Source: CAIVAT01 sp964455285
Lineage (GTDB): Bacteria > Bacteroidota > Bacteroidia > Bacteroidales > FEN-979
Direction: 5' to 3'
Assembly: GCA_964455285.1 (NCBI GenBank)
Contig: CAYVVG010000053.1
Location: forward strand, 1 to 28,035
Length of the DNA: 28,035 nt
A program made the position numbers and the translations under genes. The notes under the pieces were generated by a model, which did no database searches, was not told where the DNA came from, and saw only the letters and a list, made by a program, of their open reading frames with translations. Shown here piece by piece: positions 15,748 to 24,692 of this stretch (position 1 is its first letter; each line of letters begins with the position of its first letter).

Positions 15748-17907
15748 CTATTTTGAACCCAGGTTGGCCGTCGGATTTCCGGCGGCATGCACATCCTTGC
15801 CCAAACGCTGCAGGTAGGCGATCATGGCAATGATCTCCTTCGTCGGTTCCACCTCGATCCCCTGGCTCTTCAGGTCGGCGGCGATCGACGACGCCTGCTT
15901 CATCAGGTCGTCGTTGGCCATGGCGTCGAATCCCGCAGGATAGGGCACACCCAACTGCTGCATCACCCTGATCTTCCGGGCGGTGTTCGAAATATCGAGA
16001 TCATGGGTTATCAGCCACTTATAGGATGGCATGATCGACTGTTCATTCAGTCGCTGCGGGTTCAGCATGTGGTTGTAGTGCCAGGAATTGGGCTTGTACT
16101 GCCTTCCTGTGACCACTCCTTCGCGCGACAGGTCGGGGCCATTGCGCTTCGACCCCCACTGGAAGGGATGGTCGTACACGTATTCTCCCGCCTTGGCATA
16201 TTCCCCGTACCGCTCGGTTTCGCTCCGGAACGGCCGGACCTGCTGCGAATGGCAGGTATAGCATCCTTCGCGTACATAGATGTCGCGTCCCTGGAGTTCC
16301 AGCGGGGTATAGGGTTTCACGCTGGCGATCGTGGGAATGTTGGTTTTCACAAGGTACATCGGGACGATCTCGATGATCCCTCCGATCAGTATTGCGATCA
16401 GGGCCACGACGGTGAACTGCACCGGGCGGCGCTCAAGCCACCGGTGAATGCCTTCGCCGGTGCCGCGCCGGCCGCTCTCCCCGACGGGGGCGGGAACCAG
16501 GGCAGCCTCTTCGGCCAGGAACTTCCCGGACTTCACGGTCATGACCAGGTTCCACACACCCAGTACGATCCCTGTGATATACAAGGCTCCCCCGATGGCG
16601 CGGGCGGCGTACATCGGGATCAGTTGCGTTACGGTCTCCAGGAAATTGGGGTACTTCAACAGGCCGTTCTCGTTGAATTCCTTCCACATGGAAGCCTGGG
16701 TGATGGCGCCCCAGTAAAGCGGAACCGCGTAGAATACAATGCCCAGGGTGCCGATCCAGAAGTGCAGGTTGGCCACTTTACGCGAGAAAAGCGACGTCTG
16801 GAAAATGCGGGGGACCAGGTAGTACAGTACCGCGAACGTAAGGAATCCGTTCCAGCCGAGCGCGCCGATATGGGCATGGCCCACGGTCCAGTCTGTAAAA
16901 TGGGAGATGGCGTTGACCGACTTGACCGACATCATCGGTCCTTCAAAAGTCGACATCCCGTATGCCGTAACGGCCACCACCATGAACTTCAGCACGGGGT
17001 CCTCCCTGACGCGGTCCCACGCCCCCCGCAGGGTAAGCAGGCCGTTCACCATGCCGCCCCAGGACGGGGCGATCAGCATGACCGAGAAAACGACGCCGAG
17101 TGACTGCGCCCAGTTGGGAAGGGCGGAGTAAAGCAGATGGTGGGGTCCGGCCCAGATGTACAGGAAGATCAGTGCCCAGAAGTGCACGATCGAGAGGCGG
17201 TAGGAATAGACCGGGCGGTTGGCCGCTTTAGGAAGAAAATAATACATCAGGCCCAGGAAAGGAGTGGTAAGGAAAAAAGCCACGGCATTATGACCATACC
17301 ACCACTGCACCAGCGCATCCTGCACCCCGGCATAGATCGGATAGCTCTTGAACAGTCCGACCGGAATGGCCAGGCTGTTGGTGACATGCAGCACGGCGAC
17401 TGTGACGAAGGTGGCAATGTAAAACCAGATGGCCACATAAATATGCCCTGTCCTTCGTTGGATGATGGTGCCGATCATGTTCCACCCGAAGACGATCCAG
17501 ATCGCTGCGACCAGGATATCGACCGGCCACTCCAGCTCGGCATATTCCTTCCCCGTGGTGATGCCGAACACGAAGGTCAGCGCCGCCAGCAGGATGATGA
17601 CCTGCCATCCCCAGAAGTTGATGCGGCTGAGAGTATCGCTGAACATCCGGGTCTTGCACAAACGTTGCAGGGAATAATAGATGCCGGTGAACATGCCGTT
17701 GCCCACAAAGGCAAAGATCACTGCATTGGTGTGGATCGGACGGATGCGTCCGAAAGTGGTGTAAGGGATCCCGAACGAAAGGGAGGGCCAGATGAACTGG
17801 AGTGCCAGCAGCAATCCAACCACCATGCCGATCACCCCCCAGAAAAGGGTCGCGTAGGCAAAGTTTCTTACGATCTTGTTGTCATAGTAAATGGTCTGAT
17901 TTTCCAT
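15748..17907 (-). CDS. ccoNO: Fused cbb3 oxidase catalytic subunit I/II (CcoN-CcoO)
   Basis: A 719-residue fusion of the haem-copper catalytic subunit and the monohaem CcoO subunit. The CcoN part (about 1-460) has His59 for the low-spin haem, His206 in WYGHN and His256/His257 in AGPHH for CuB, Glu322 in TFEGP, and His344/His346 in VGHAHIG for the haems. After a short linker, a second region from about 490 starts with a membrane helix and carries CYTCH (Cys549, Cys552, His553) followed by SQQVRP, the CcoO signature, with axial Met626 in IMPSY. The complex reduces O2 to water with proton pumping at low oxygen. The fusion is common in Bacteroidota. There is no internal stop or frameshift at the junction. 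Confidence 0.97.
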   Translation of the reverse strand: MENQTIYYDNKIVRNFAYATLFWGVIGMVVGLLLALQFIWPSLSFGIPYTTFGRIRPIHTNAVIFAFVGNGMFTGIYYSLQRLCKTRMFSDTLSRINFWGWQVIILLAALTFVFGITTGKEYAELEWPVDILVAAIWIVFGWNMIGTIIQRRTGHIYVAIWFYIATFVTVAVLHVTNSLAIPVGLFKSYPIYAGVQDALVQWWYGHNAVAFFLTTPFLGLMYYFLPKAANRPVYSYRLSIVHFWALIFLYIWAGPHHLLYSALPNWAQSLGVVFSVMLIAPSWGGMVNGLLTLRGAWDRVREDPVLKFMVVAVTAYGMSTFEGPMMSVKSVNAISHFTDWTVGHAHIGALGWNGFLTFAVLYYLVPRIFQTSLFSRKVANLHFWIGTLGIVFYAVPLYWGAITQASMWKEFNENGLLKYPNFLETVTQLIPMYAARAIGGALYITGIVLGVWNLVMTVKSGKFLAEEAALVPAPVGESGRRGTGEGIHRWLERRPVQFTVVALIAILIGGIIEIVPMYLVKTNIPTIASVKPYTPLELQGRDIYVREGCYTCHSQQVRPFRSETERYGEYAKAGEYVYDHPFQWGSKRNGPDLSREGVVTGRQYKPNSWHYNHMLNPQRLNEQSIMPSYKWLITHDLDISNTARKIRVMQQLGVPYPAGFDAMANDDLMKQASSIAADLKSQGIEVEPTKEIIAMIAYLQRLGKDVHAAGNPTANLGSK

Positions 17908-17910
17908 ATA

Positions 17911-18117
17911 TTACCTATTTGGTTGATGGTCGTCGGGAGGACTTTCCGGCGTGTCATCCGAGGCGGTCTGTCCGGGTTTTTCATCGTCGAAGAGGATCCT
18001 GACCGATGCACTGTAGGTATCATCGTACTGTCCGTTCCGCACTGACCAAAAAAAAGCCACCAGGAAGCCGGCGGCCAGGACGATGCTGAAAACGACCAGG
18101 ACAAGGATCACGCTCAT
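17911..18117 (-). CDS. ccoS: cbb3 oxidase assembly protein CcoS
   Basis: A 68-residue protein with one N-terminal helix (about 3-24), followed by FFWSVRNGQYDD and RILFDDE, which match the CcoS signature closely. CcoS is needed to insert the cofactors into CcoN. It ends three bases before ccoNO and is the first gene after the probable promoter at 18170-18201. The tail after residue 48 is Pro/Asp-rich and likely disordered. Confidence 0.93.
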   Translation of the reverse strand: MSVILVLVVFSIVLAAGFLVAFFWSVRNGQYDDTYSASVRILFDDEKPGQTASDDTPESPPDDHQPNR

Positions 18118-18169
18118 GGAAGGGCGGTTGGGGCGAATTTGGATAACAGGATGAAACCGAAATCCAGGG

Positions 18170-18201
18170 CAAAATAAAGATTAAAGTATCATTATTCCAA
18201 A
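18170..18201 (-). promoter_or_regulatory. Probable promoter for ccoS-ccoNO-Q-P-G-H
   Basis: In the 129-base gap between ccoI and ccoS the minus strand reads TTTG (18201-18198), 20 bases, then TTATTTTG (18177-18170). This fits the Bacteroidota -33 TTTG and -7 TAnnTTTG layout with one mismatch. The predicted leader is about 45 bases. I looked for an FNR-type TTGAT-N4-ATCAA palindrome in the gap and did not find one. Confidence 0.5.
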
Positions 18202-18246
18202 ATAGGACGCGAAAAAACCGGCCACAGTCATTAATTTTAATCTGGT

Positions 18247-20667
18247 CTAAATTGATGTTTGGCGGGAAAGACCGGCCATTCGGGCTGCCAGGAAAACGGA
18301 GAGGGTGACGATCGCGACGACCGACACTGAACTCAACGGCATCAGGATCGCTGACACCACCGGCGACAGGTTGCCGCTCATGGCAAAATACAGGCCCACG
18401 ACATTGTAGAGGAAAGAGAGACCGATGCTGGCTGTGACGATCCTCATGGCAGTCCGGGTGAAGGAAAGAAAAGCCGGCAGACGGCGAAACTGGGTTGATC
18501 CAAGGATGGCATCGCAGGCCGGGGAGAAATGGTACACATCGTCGGCGATGGATATGCCGCAATCGCTTTCGCGCAGCGCCCCGGCATCGTTAAGCCCGTC
18601 GCCGATCATCAGTACGCGCCGGCCGCGGGACTTCAGGTTCCTGATGTATTCGAGCTTTCCTGCCGGCGTCTGGTTAAAGTTCAGGTGCTCCCCCGAAGGG
18701 AAGAAGGCAGCCAGGTTCTCGCGTTCGCTGTCGTTGTCGCCCGATAAAAGGTGAAGTTCATACCGCCCGGCGAGGCGGGTCAGCACCTCCCTCATCCCCT
18801 CGCGGTAGTGGTTGCCGATGCCGATCCAGCCGCACAACCGGCCATCGATGCTCACGTGCACCCGGCTACCCGGCGACCCGTGCAGGACTTGACCGGCCAC
18901 AAATTTCGCGGAACCCAGCCTGACCACCTTCCCCTCTGCCACCCCTTCGATCCCTTCGGAAGCGACCTCACTGAAACGGCTGACAGTCAAAGCCTCCCCA
19001 TCCATCATCTGGCGGCAGATCGCCACGCTGGCCGGGTGGGTGGACTGGCGGGCTACCGATGCAATCAGCAACCGTTCGCCGGGGGTCGCAACGAGATGGG
19101 TGCAATCGGCCGCCGGAAGGTCGTTCCGCGTTATAGTCCCGGTCTTGTCGAGCACGATCGTATCGATCCGCGAGAGTTTCTCCACCACATTCATCCGCTT
19201 GAGGTAAAGCTGGTTTCGCCCGAATGTGCGCATGGTACCGCCCAGGGCGAAGGGATAGGTCATGGCCAGTGCACAGGGACAGGCCACGATCAGCACCGCG
19301 GTCACCACCAGAAAGGCCTCCGACCGGTCGATGAACCACCACGCGATCCCGGAAGCGAGCGAAAGTCCGAGCACGATCCATGTAAAATACCGGCTGACCA
19401 CGTCGAGTAGGGAATCCCATCCCGGTTTGCGCGTGCTTTCAGCCGGGTCCTGGTTCCATAACGAAGTGAGGTGTCCCTGGGTCACCTCCCGCTCCACGAT
19501 CAGTTCGAGGGCAGCACCGATCTGCTTTCCTCCTGCAAACACCCTCTCCCCCACACGCTTGGCGACCGGGGTCGATTCGCCGCTGACAAAACTGTAATCG
19601 ATCGATCCCTCCCCCTTCACCAGGAGGGCGTCGGCAGGCACCAACTCCTGGTTCCTGACCAGGATGCGCATGCCTGGCTTCAGGTCGCGAAGCGGAAGGA
19701 CGGACTCCTGTCCCGCCTCAGAGAGAAGGGTGACGGCCACCGGGAAGTAGGAGCGGTAATCGCGGTCGAAAGAGAGCGCCTGGTATGTTTTGTCCTGGTA
19801 CCACCGGCCGATGGAGAGAAAGAAAACAAGGCCCGATAACGAATCCATAAAACCCGGTCCCGTGCCGTTGACGATCTCGTAAAAACTCCGGAAAAAGAGG
19901 ATCAGGATGCCGGCAGCGATCGGCACATCGAGGCTGATGAAACCTTTGCGGAGCCCTTTCCAGGCTGAAACAAGGAAAACCGATCCCGAATAAAAAGCCA
20001 CCGGAATGCCGAAGAGAATATTCAGCAACCCGAAATTCTGGCGGAGAAGGTTTTCAACCGCATCGTTGATACTCAGGTAGGCGGGGAAACTGAAGAGCAT
20101 GATATTCCCGAAACAAAACCCGGCCACCCCCAGGCGATAGTAAATCCCCCGGTCAACCGCGGGTTTTGCACCTTCCCCCTGGCGCGACAGCTCAGGGATA
20201 TATCCAACCGACACCAGCAGTTCGACGAGCTGGCGGAGGGTGATCCTGCTTTCGCGGAATGTTATGGTGACCTCCTTCCGCACGAAGATGACCACCGAGG
20301 CGATCACACCGGGATGCAGCTTGTGCAGGTTCTCCAGCAGCCAGATGCATGAGCTGCAATGGATGGCCGGTATGCTGAGCCGGACTTTCCCAACCCCGTT
20401 GTCGGAAAATTCCAGCATCTCCCGGGCGATTTCCGGGTGATCGAGATAAGCGTACCGGTTGCCGACCTCGAGGTTCTCTGCCTTTTGCCCGGGATGAGCT
20501 TCATACCGGTAATAGTCGCAGGCGTTGCCCTGGCTCAGGATCTCATACACCGTACGGCAACCCTGGCAGCAGAATACCCGGTCGTCGAACCTTACCGGCG
20601 CCGGTCCGCAACCGGTACCACAATGATAACAAGTATCCGCATACGCTTCCCGCCCGGTGGATTCCAT
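18247..20667 (-). CDS. ccoI: Copper-exporting P-type ATPase for cbb3 assembly (CcoI/FixI)
   Basis: An 806-residue P1B ATPase that moves Cu(I) to the periplasm for cbb3 assembly. The N-terminus has the CcoI-specific Cys cluster (CYHCG at 13-17, CCQGC at 33-37), then a heavy-metal domain with HCSSC (Cys104, Cys107). The membrane CPC motif is at 463-465, phosphorylated Asp507 lies in DKTGT, and SGEST, STHPA and GDGLNDAGAL complete the ATPase. ATG 20667 is preferred: AGGAAGG lies eight bases before it and a -7 element ends 25 bases upstream. ATG 20685 is possible. The longest open frame, to 20751, would translate promoter and repeat. It is separated from ccoS by 129 bases with a second promoter, so the ATPase and the oxidase may be expressed independently. 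Confidence 0.95.
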   Translation of the reverse strand: MESTGREAYADTCYHCGTGCGPAPVRFDDRVFCCQGCRTVYEILSQGNACDYYRYEAHPGQKAENLEVGNRYAYLDHPEIAREMLEFSDNGVGKVRLSIPAIHCSSCIWLLENLHKLHPGVIASVVIFVRKEVTITFRESRITLRQLVELLVSVGYIPELSRQGEGAKPAVDRGIYYRLGVAGFCFGNIMLFSFPAYLSINDAVENLLRQNFGLLNILFGIPVAFYSGSVFLVSAWKGLRKGFISLDVPIAAGILILFFRSFYEIVNGTGPGFMDSLSGLVFFLSIGRWYQDKTYQALSFDRDYRSYFPVAVTLLSEAGQESVLPLRDLKPGMRILVRNQELVPADALLVKGEGSIDYSFVSGESTPVAKRVGERVFAGGKQIGAALELIVEREVTQGHLTSLWNQDPAESTRKPGWDSLLDVVSRYFTWIVLGLSLASGIAWWFIDRSEAFLVVTAVLIVACPCALAMTYPFALGGTMRTFGRNQLYLKRMNVVEKLSRIDTIVLDKTGTITRNDLPAADCTHLVATPGERLLIASVARQSTHPASVAICRQMMDGEALTVSRFSEVASEGIEGVAEGKVVRLGSAKFVAGQVLHGSPGSRVHVSIDGRLCGWIGIGNHYREGMREVLTRLAGRYELHLLSGDNDSERENLAAFFPSGEHLNFNQTPAGKLEYIRNLKSRGRRVLMIGDGLNDAGALRESDCGISIADDVYHFSPACDAILGSTQFRRLPAFLSFTRTAMRIVTASIGLSFLYNVVGLYFAMSGNLSPVVSAILMPLSSVSVVAIVTLSVFLAARMAGLSRQTSI

Positions 20668-20692
20668 CTCAGCAGCCTTCCTCATAAGGCGG

Positions 20693-20700
20693 CAAAAATA
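20693..20700 (-). promoter_or_regulatory. Bacteroidota -7 element upstream of ccoI
   Basis: The minus strand reads TATTTTTG, an exact TAnnTTTG match, 25 bases before the chosen ccoI start. It decides against the longer ccoI reading frame. There is no obvious -33 element. Confidence 0.5.
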
Positions 20701-20732
20701 ATCATTTTCACTCCCCCGTTCTATTCTCCGGT

Positions 20733-20836
20733 CACCCGTCCACCCGTCCACTCGTCCGCTCGTCCGCTTGTCCGCTCGTCCGCTTGTCCGCTTGTCCGCT
20801 TGTCCGCTCGTCCGCTCCTCTACCTGTCCGTTCGCC
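20733..20836. repeat. 8-bp tandem repeat array, ccoI / T9SS intergenic region
   Basis: Thirteen octamers in strict phase: CACCCGTC twice, CACTCGTC, then eight mixed CGCTCGTC/CGCTTGTC units, ending in degenerate CGCTCCTC, TACCTGTC and CGTTCGCC. It is the same sequence (cyclically permuted) as the array at 12288-12319, in inverse plus-strand orientation. Read along the downstream gene, both arrays are (CGTCCGCT)n, and this one ends 49 bases before the T9SS gene start. Unit divergence grows toward both ends, with the centre most uniform. Confidence 0.93.
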
Positions 20837-20852
20837 CTATCAAAATAATTGT

Positions 20853-20860
20853 TACTTTTA
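20853..20860 (+). promoter_or_regulatory. Near-consensus -7 element upstream of the sortilin-repeat gene
   Basis: TACTTTTA differs from TAnnTTTG only at the last base and ends 25 bases before the ATG at 20886. It is a weak call without a -33 element. Confidence 0.3.
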
Positions 20861-20885
20861 CAACCCTAAAACAATTCCACGCTGC

Positions 20886-23800
20886 ATGAAAAAAATGATA
20901 CTCCTGACGTCCGCACTGGTACTGTCCTTCCTTGCCGGCCGATCACAAGACACACCAGTAACCGCCGTCCCCGACACGGCCAGCTACCCTTACTGGATCG
21001 AGATGATGCAGGACCCCGACGCCAACTTCTTTCAAACCCAACGGGCTTTCAACCTGTACTGGAAGGACCGCAAGATCACCCGGGGATGCGGATGGAAGGT
21101 TTTCAAGAGATGGGAGTATATGATGCAGAGCCGTGTGAACCCCGACGGAAGCCGACCCGCTCCCGACGCCACCTTCAGGGCTTACAGCGAATATGAAAAG
21201 AGCGTGAGGTCCACCAGTGGGAACTGGACTCCTCTGGGGCCCGCGCAAATCCCTTCGCCCGGCCCGGCCGGATATGAAGGGCTGGGACGGCTCAATGTCG
21301 TAGCCTGGCACCCCACCGATCCGAACAAATTATATGTGGGAGCCCCATCAGGCGGACTCTGGCAATCGACCGACGGGGGTAATACCTGGAACACCCACAC
21401 CGATTCGCTGGCCACCCTCGGCGTATCGGCAGTGGCAGTCGATTACGCCAACCCCGACCGGATCCTGATCGGCACGGGCGACCGCGATGCGGGCGATGCC
21501 CCGGGACTGGGGGTATTTGTGAGCACCAACAACGGGCTGACCTGGAGCCCATCGAACACCGGGATGGGAAATAAGACCGTGGGACGGCTCATCCAGCACC
21601 CGGTCAACCCACAGATCTTTCTTGCCGCGACAAGCAGTGCCATCTATCGTTCAACCGATGGCGGGACCACATGGACAAGCACTCAGTCAGGGAATTTTAA
21701 AGACATCCATTTCAAGACCGACGACCCCAATCTCGTTTTTGCCAGCGCGGGCGGCAACTTCTACCGTTCGACCGACAATGGTCTTACCTGGGTGAAGATC
21801 AACGCCGGGCTGAACACCGGTTCGCGCGGGGTCATCGCCGTCACTCCGGCCAATCCCTCGTACGTTTACTTCATGCAATGCGGCAGCGACAACGGTTTCA
21901 AAGAGTTATACCGGTCGACCGATGCAGGCCTCAGCTTCACCTCCCGCTCCACCTCGCCGAACATCCTCGGCTGGTCGTGCGACGGGAGTGATTCGGGAGG
22001 CCAGGGATGGTACGACCTCGCACTGGCCGCCGACCCCGTCAACCCGAATACCGTGTTCGCCGGGGGAGTGGACGTATGGAAATCGACCGACGGCGGGATC
22101 AACTGGGCCATCAACTCGCACTGGTACGGAGGCTGCAACGTGCCTGCCGTACATGCCGACTGCCACTTTCTGGGCTATTCACCGGTTGACGGAAAACTCT
22201 ACGCCGGGAACGACGGAGGATGCTGGGTGACGGCCGACGGGGGTGCCACCTGGACCGACCGGACCGAAGGCATGATCATCGGGCAGATATACAAACTCGG
22301 GCAATCGGCCACTGTCCGTAACAAAGTGATCAACGGCTTTCAGGATAACGGCACATACACCCTGACCCCTTCAGGATGGGTGGCCACCGGCGGCGGCGAC
22401 GGAATGGAATGCACCATCGATTATGTCAACCCGATCTATACCTACCACACGATCTATTACGGCGACATCTACCGCAAGAACAACAACTCAAGCGAAGCCC
22501 ATATCGCAGGAGAGGGGATCAACGGGATCACCGAAAGCGGCGCATGGGTGACTCCATTCTGCCTCAACACCTTCAACCACAAGGGCATGTTCGCCGGTTA
22601 CAAGAATATCTGGCGTGCCAGCAACGTCACCTCCTCCCCCATCACTTGGGTCCAGATCTCCAATAACCTGGCCGGCACCAACGGTTCGGACATGTCGGTG
22701 ATCGAACAGTCCTGGGCCAACCCGAATTTGTTTTTCGCCGCCCGGTCCGACGGTAAATTCTTCCGCAGCGAAAACGTTCTGGCCGCCATGCCAAGCTGGG
22801 TTGAACTGACCTCTTTTCTTCCGGCTGCAGGCACCCCCTCCGACGTCCAGACCCACCCGACCGATGAAAACATCGTTTACCTGACCCAAGGCACCAAGGT
22901 CTATAAATCGACCGACAAAGGGGTCAACTGGACCAACATCACCGACAACCTTCCCGGGTCAATATCCAAAAACGCCATCGCATTTTATAAGAATGCACCG
23001 GAAGGGCTGTATGTGGGAACCGATGCCGGCGTCTATTATCGCGACACCACTACCGCCGGCTGGATTCCCTTCAAGACGGGGTTCCCGGTGAACGGCCGCG
23101 TGACCGAACTGGAGATCTATTACGATAACGACTCGGTGTCGCTGGATGCGATCCGCGCCAGCACATACGGACGCGGGCTCTGGAGTTCCGACATGTATCA
23201 TGCCGCCCCCGACGCCGACTTCACCACGGCCGGCACCACTGTTCCCACCGGTTGCGCCGTCGATTTCCAGGATATCTCGACCGGCGTTCCGACCTTCTTC
23301 CTCTGGGAATTCCCCGGTGGAAATCCTTCCAGCTCGACGCTGAAAAATCCGGTAAATATTGTTTACAGCACCCCCGGAACCTATGCGGTGCGACTGAAAG
23401 TGTGGAATGAATTCGGAGCCGATTCGACCATTAAATTCGACTACATCCATGTTGACGGTACCCTGCTGCCGCAGGCCGCGTTCACAGCCGACCAGACCGT
23501 CCTTTGCAACAGCTATATCGTCCGGTTCACCGATCAATCGACAAACTGCCCCTCGTCGTGGTACTGGAACTTCAACCCCGCCACCATCATTTTCCTCGAA
23601 GGCACCTCCGCTTCGAGCCAGAACCCGGTGGTCAGCTTCACCGAGCCCGGCATATATGATGTCCAGCTTACCTGCACCAATGCCAACGGTTCAAATTCCG
23701 TGACTAAGATTGATTACATTGTGAAAGACGGATATTACCTGCCCTTTGCCGAGACTTTTGAAACGGGTTTCAAAACGCGCAGCTGGGAGATCGTCAACCC

Positions 23801-24554
23801 CGATCTGGGCATCACCTGGGATACCATCACGGTGGGAGGACTGCAACCGGGGACCAAAGCCGTATTCATGAACTTCTTCGGGTACGAGGCGCTGAACCGC
23901 CGCGACCAGATGGTCACCCCGGCGATGAATTTCACGGGCCACACCACGGTGCTCCTCACGTTCCGCCACGCGTATGAACAGCGGGTGCGTAAAGATTCGC
24001 TGATCATCCGCCTTTCCGAAGATTGCGGGGCCACCTGGCAGCGGTTGTGGGGCATGGGACCCGACGGCACCCCTGGCACATTCGTCACCAACCCGTCGAC
24101 CGACAGCGCCTTCTACCCGCAATCGGCCGATGACTGGTGCGGAGGCTCTTACGGCGACGGATGCTACACCATCGACCTGACGGCCTGGGCCGGACAATCC
24201 AACATCAAGCTCCTCTTCGAATCGTATAACCGGTACGGCAACAATCTCTTCCTCAGCGACATTCACATTGGCGCCCCGGTCGGCATGAAGGAAATGAACC
24301 GGGATGGCCTTTCCGTTTCCGTATGGCCCAACCCGGGGAAAGGCATCTTCAACCTGAGGGTGAATGAGACAGATCACCCGGCCGGAGTTGTCATCACCGA
24401 TCCGCAGGGCAGGATCATCGAACAGCAGGTACTGGTGCCTGAAAACGGGCAGATCACCGGCAAGCTTGATCTTTCCCGGTGTCCGCGAGGGATCTATTTC
24501 CTGAAGATCACCGGAAATTCTTCAAGTGTTGTGGAAAAGATCGTAATCAACTAA
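20886..24554 (+). CDS. T9SS-secreted sortilin/BNR-repeat and PKD-domain surface protein
   Basis: A 1222-residue secreted protein. It has a signal peptide (1-20, MKKMILLTSALVLSFLAG), then a beta-propeller region from about 150 to 760 with at least eight sortilin/BNR-type repeats (such as LWQSTDGGNTW, IYRSTDGGTTW, VWKSTDGGINW and VYKSTDKGVNW). Two PKD domains follow (about 774-860 and 862-945), then a jelly-roll-like domain (about 949-1140, starting PFAETFETG), and finally a T9SS type A sorting domain (about 1141-1222, SVSVWPNPGKGIFNL to GIYFLKITG). It should be exported and attached to the surface or released. No catalytic motif is evident; binding of glycan or protein is likely but unproven. 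ATG 20886 is chosen because it starts a perfect signal peptide; the 34 upstream residues of the open frame are translated octamer repeat. Confidence 0.93.
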   Translation: MKKMILLTSALVLSFLAGRSQDTPVTAVPDTASYPYWIEMMQDPDANFFQTQRAFNLYWKDRKITRGCGWKVFKRWEYMMQSRVNPDGSRPAPDATFRAYSEYEKSVRSTSGNWTPLGPAQIPSPGPAGYEGLGRLNVVAWHPTDPNKLYVGAPSGGLWQSTDGGNTWNTHTDSLATLGVSAVAVDYANPDRILIGTGDRDAGDAPGLGVFVSTNNGLTWSPSNTGMGNKTVGRLIQHPVNPQIFLAATSSAIYRSTDGGTTWTSTQSGNFKDIHFKTDDPNLVFASAGGNFYRSTDNGLTWVKINAGLNTGSRGVIAVTPANPSYVYFMQCGSDNGFKELYRSTDAGLSFTSRSTSPNILGWSCDGSDSGGQGWYDLALAADPVNPNTVFAGGVDVWKSTDGGINWAINSHWYGGCNVPAVHADCHFLGYSPVDGKLYAGNDGGCWVTADGGATWTDRTEGMIIGQIYKLGQSATVRNKVINGFQDNGTYTLTPSGWVATGGGDGMECTIDYVNPIYTYHTIYYGDIYRKNNNSSEAHIAGEGINGITESGAWVTPFCLNTFNHKGMFAGYKNIWRASNVTSSPITWVQISNNLAGTNGSDMSVIEQSWANPNLFFAARSDGKFFRSENVLAAMPSWVELTSFLPAAGTPSDVQTHPTDENIVYLTQGTKVYKSTDKGVNWTNITDNLPGSISKNAIAFYKNAPEGLYVGTDAGVYYRDTTTAGWIPFKTGFPVNGRVTELEIYYDNDSVSLDAIRASTYGRGLWSSDMYHAAPDADFTTAGTTVPTGCAVDFQDISTGVPTFFLWEFPGGNPSSSTLKNPVNIVYSTPGTYAVRLKVWNEFGADSTIKFDYIHVDGTLLPQAAFTADQTVLCNSYIVRFTDQSTNCPSSWYWNFNPATIIFLEGTSASSQNPVVSFTEPGIYDVQLTCTNANGSNSVTKIDYIVKDGYYLPFAETFETGFKTRSWEIVNPDLGITWDTITVGGLQPGTKAVFMNFFGYEALNRRDQMVTPAMNFTGHTTVLLTFRHAYEQRVRKDSLIIRLSEDCGATWQRLWGMGPDGTPGTFVTNPSTDSAFYPQSADDWCGGSYGDGCYTIDLTAWAGQSNIKLLFESYNRYGNNLFLSDIHIGAPVGMKEMNRDGLSVSVWPNPGKGIFNLRVNETDHPAGVVITDPQGRIIEQQVLVPENGQITGKLDLSRCPRGIYFLKITGNSSSVVEKIVIN

Positions 24555-24573
24555 TATTCAACAATAACCCATA

Positions 24574-24638
24574 AGGCGCGAAGACGCAAAGGTCAAATAC
24601 GTTTTTTGTGAATTCCCTGCGTCTCTGCGTCTCTGCGG
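24574..24638. repeat. Imperfect inverted repeat between the two T9SS genes (possible terminator)
   Basis: The left arm 24574-24592 (AGGCGCGAAGACGCAAAGG) can pair imperfectly with the right arm 24616-24638, which consists of CTGCGTCT, CTGCGTCT, CTGCGGT with an 8-bp period. A run of six T lies in the loop (24602-24607), not after the stem, so it is not a textbook terminator. It starts 19 bases after the stop of the sortilin-repeat gene; the gap between the genes is 138 bases. Confidence 0.6.
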
Positions 24639-24692
24639 TAATTTTCCAATAAGCCCTATCCAGACTATGAACACAGATAATTCGTAAATATA

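Noticed and set aside
15787..17103. 438-codon plus-strand open frame opposite ccoNO
   Set aside because: Antisense shadow of a gene with complete haem and CuB ligands; the translation is His/Gly/Asp-rich without a domain.
18118..18246. FNR- or CRP-type operator in front of ccoS
   Set aside because: I looked for TTGAT-N4-ATCAA and TGTGA-N6-TCACA palindromes expected for a low-oxygen operon and found none; only the core promoter elements are visible.
20668..20751. 28-residue N-terminal extension of CcoI
   Set aside because: It crosses a TAnnTTTG element and part of the repeat array. ATG 20667 has a Shine-Dalgarno-like AGGAAGG and sits closer to the conserved Cys cluster.
20733..20836. Possible CRISPR array
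   Set aside because: The 8-bp units are contiguous with no spacers and no cas genes are nearby, so it is a simple tandem repeat.
1..20836. Insertion sequence or composite transposon bounded by the repeat pairs
   Set aside because: There is no transposase, integrase or target duplication, and the arrays are short tandem units rather than terminal inverted repeats.
20784..20885. 34-residue N-terminal extension of the sortilin-repeat protein
   Set aside because: It is translated octamer array and leader. A complete signal peptide starts at 20886.
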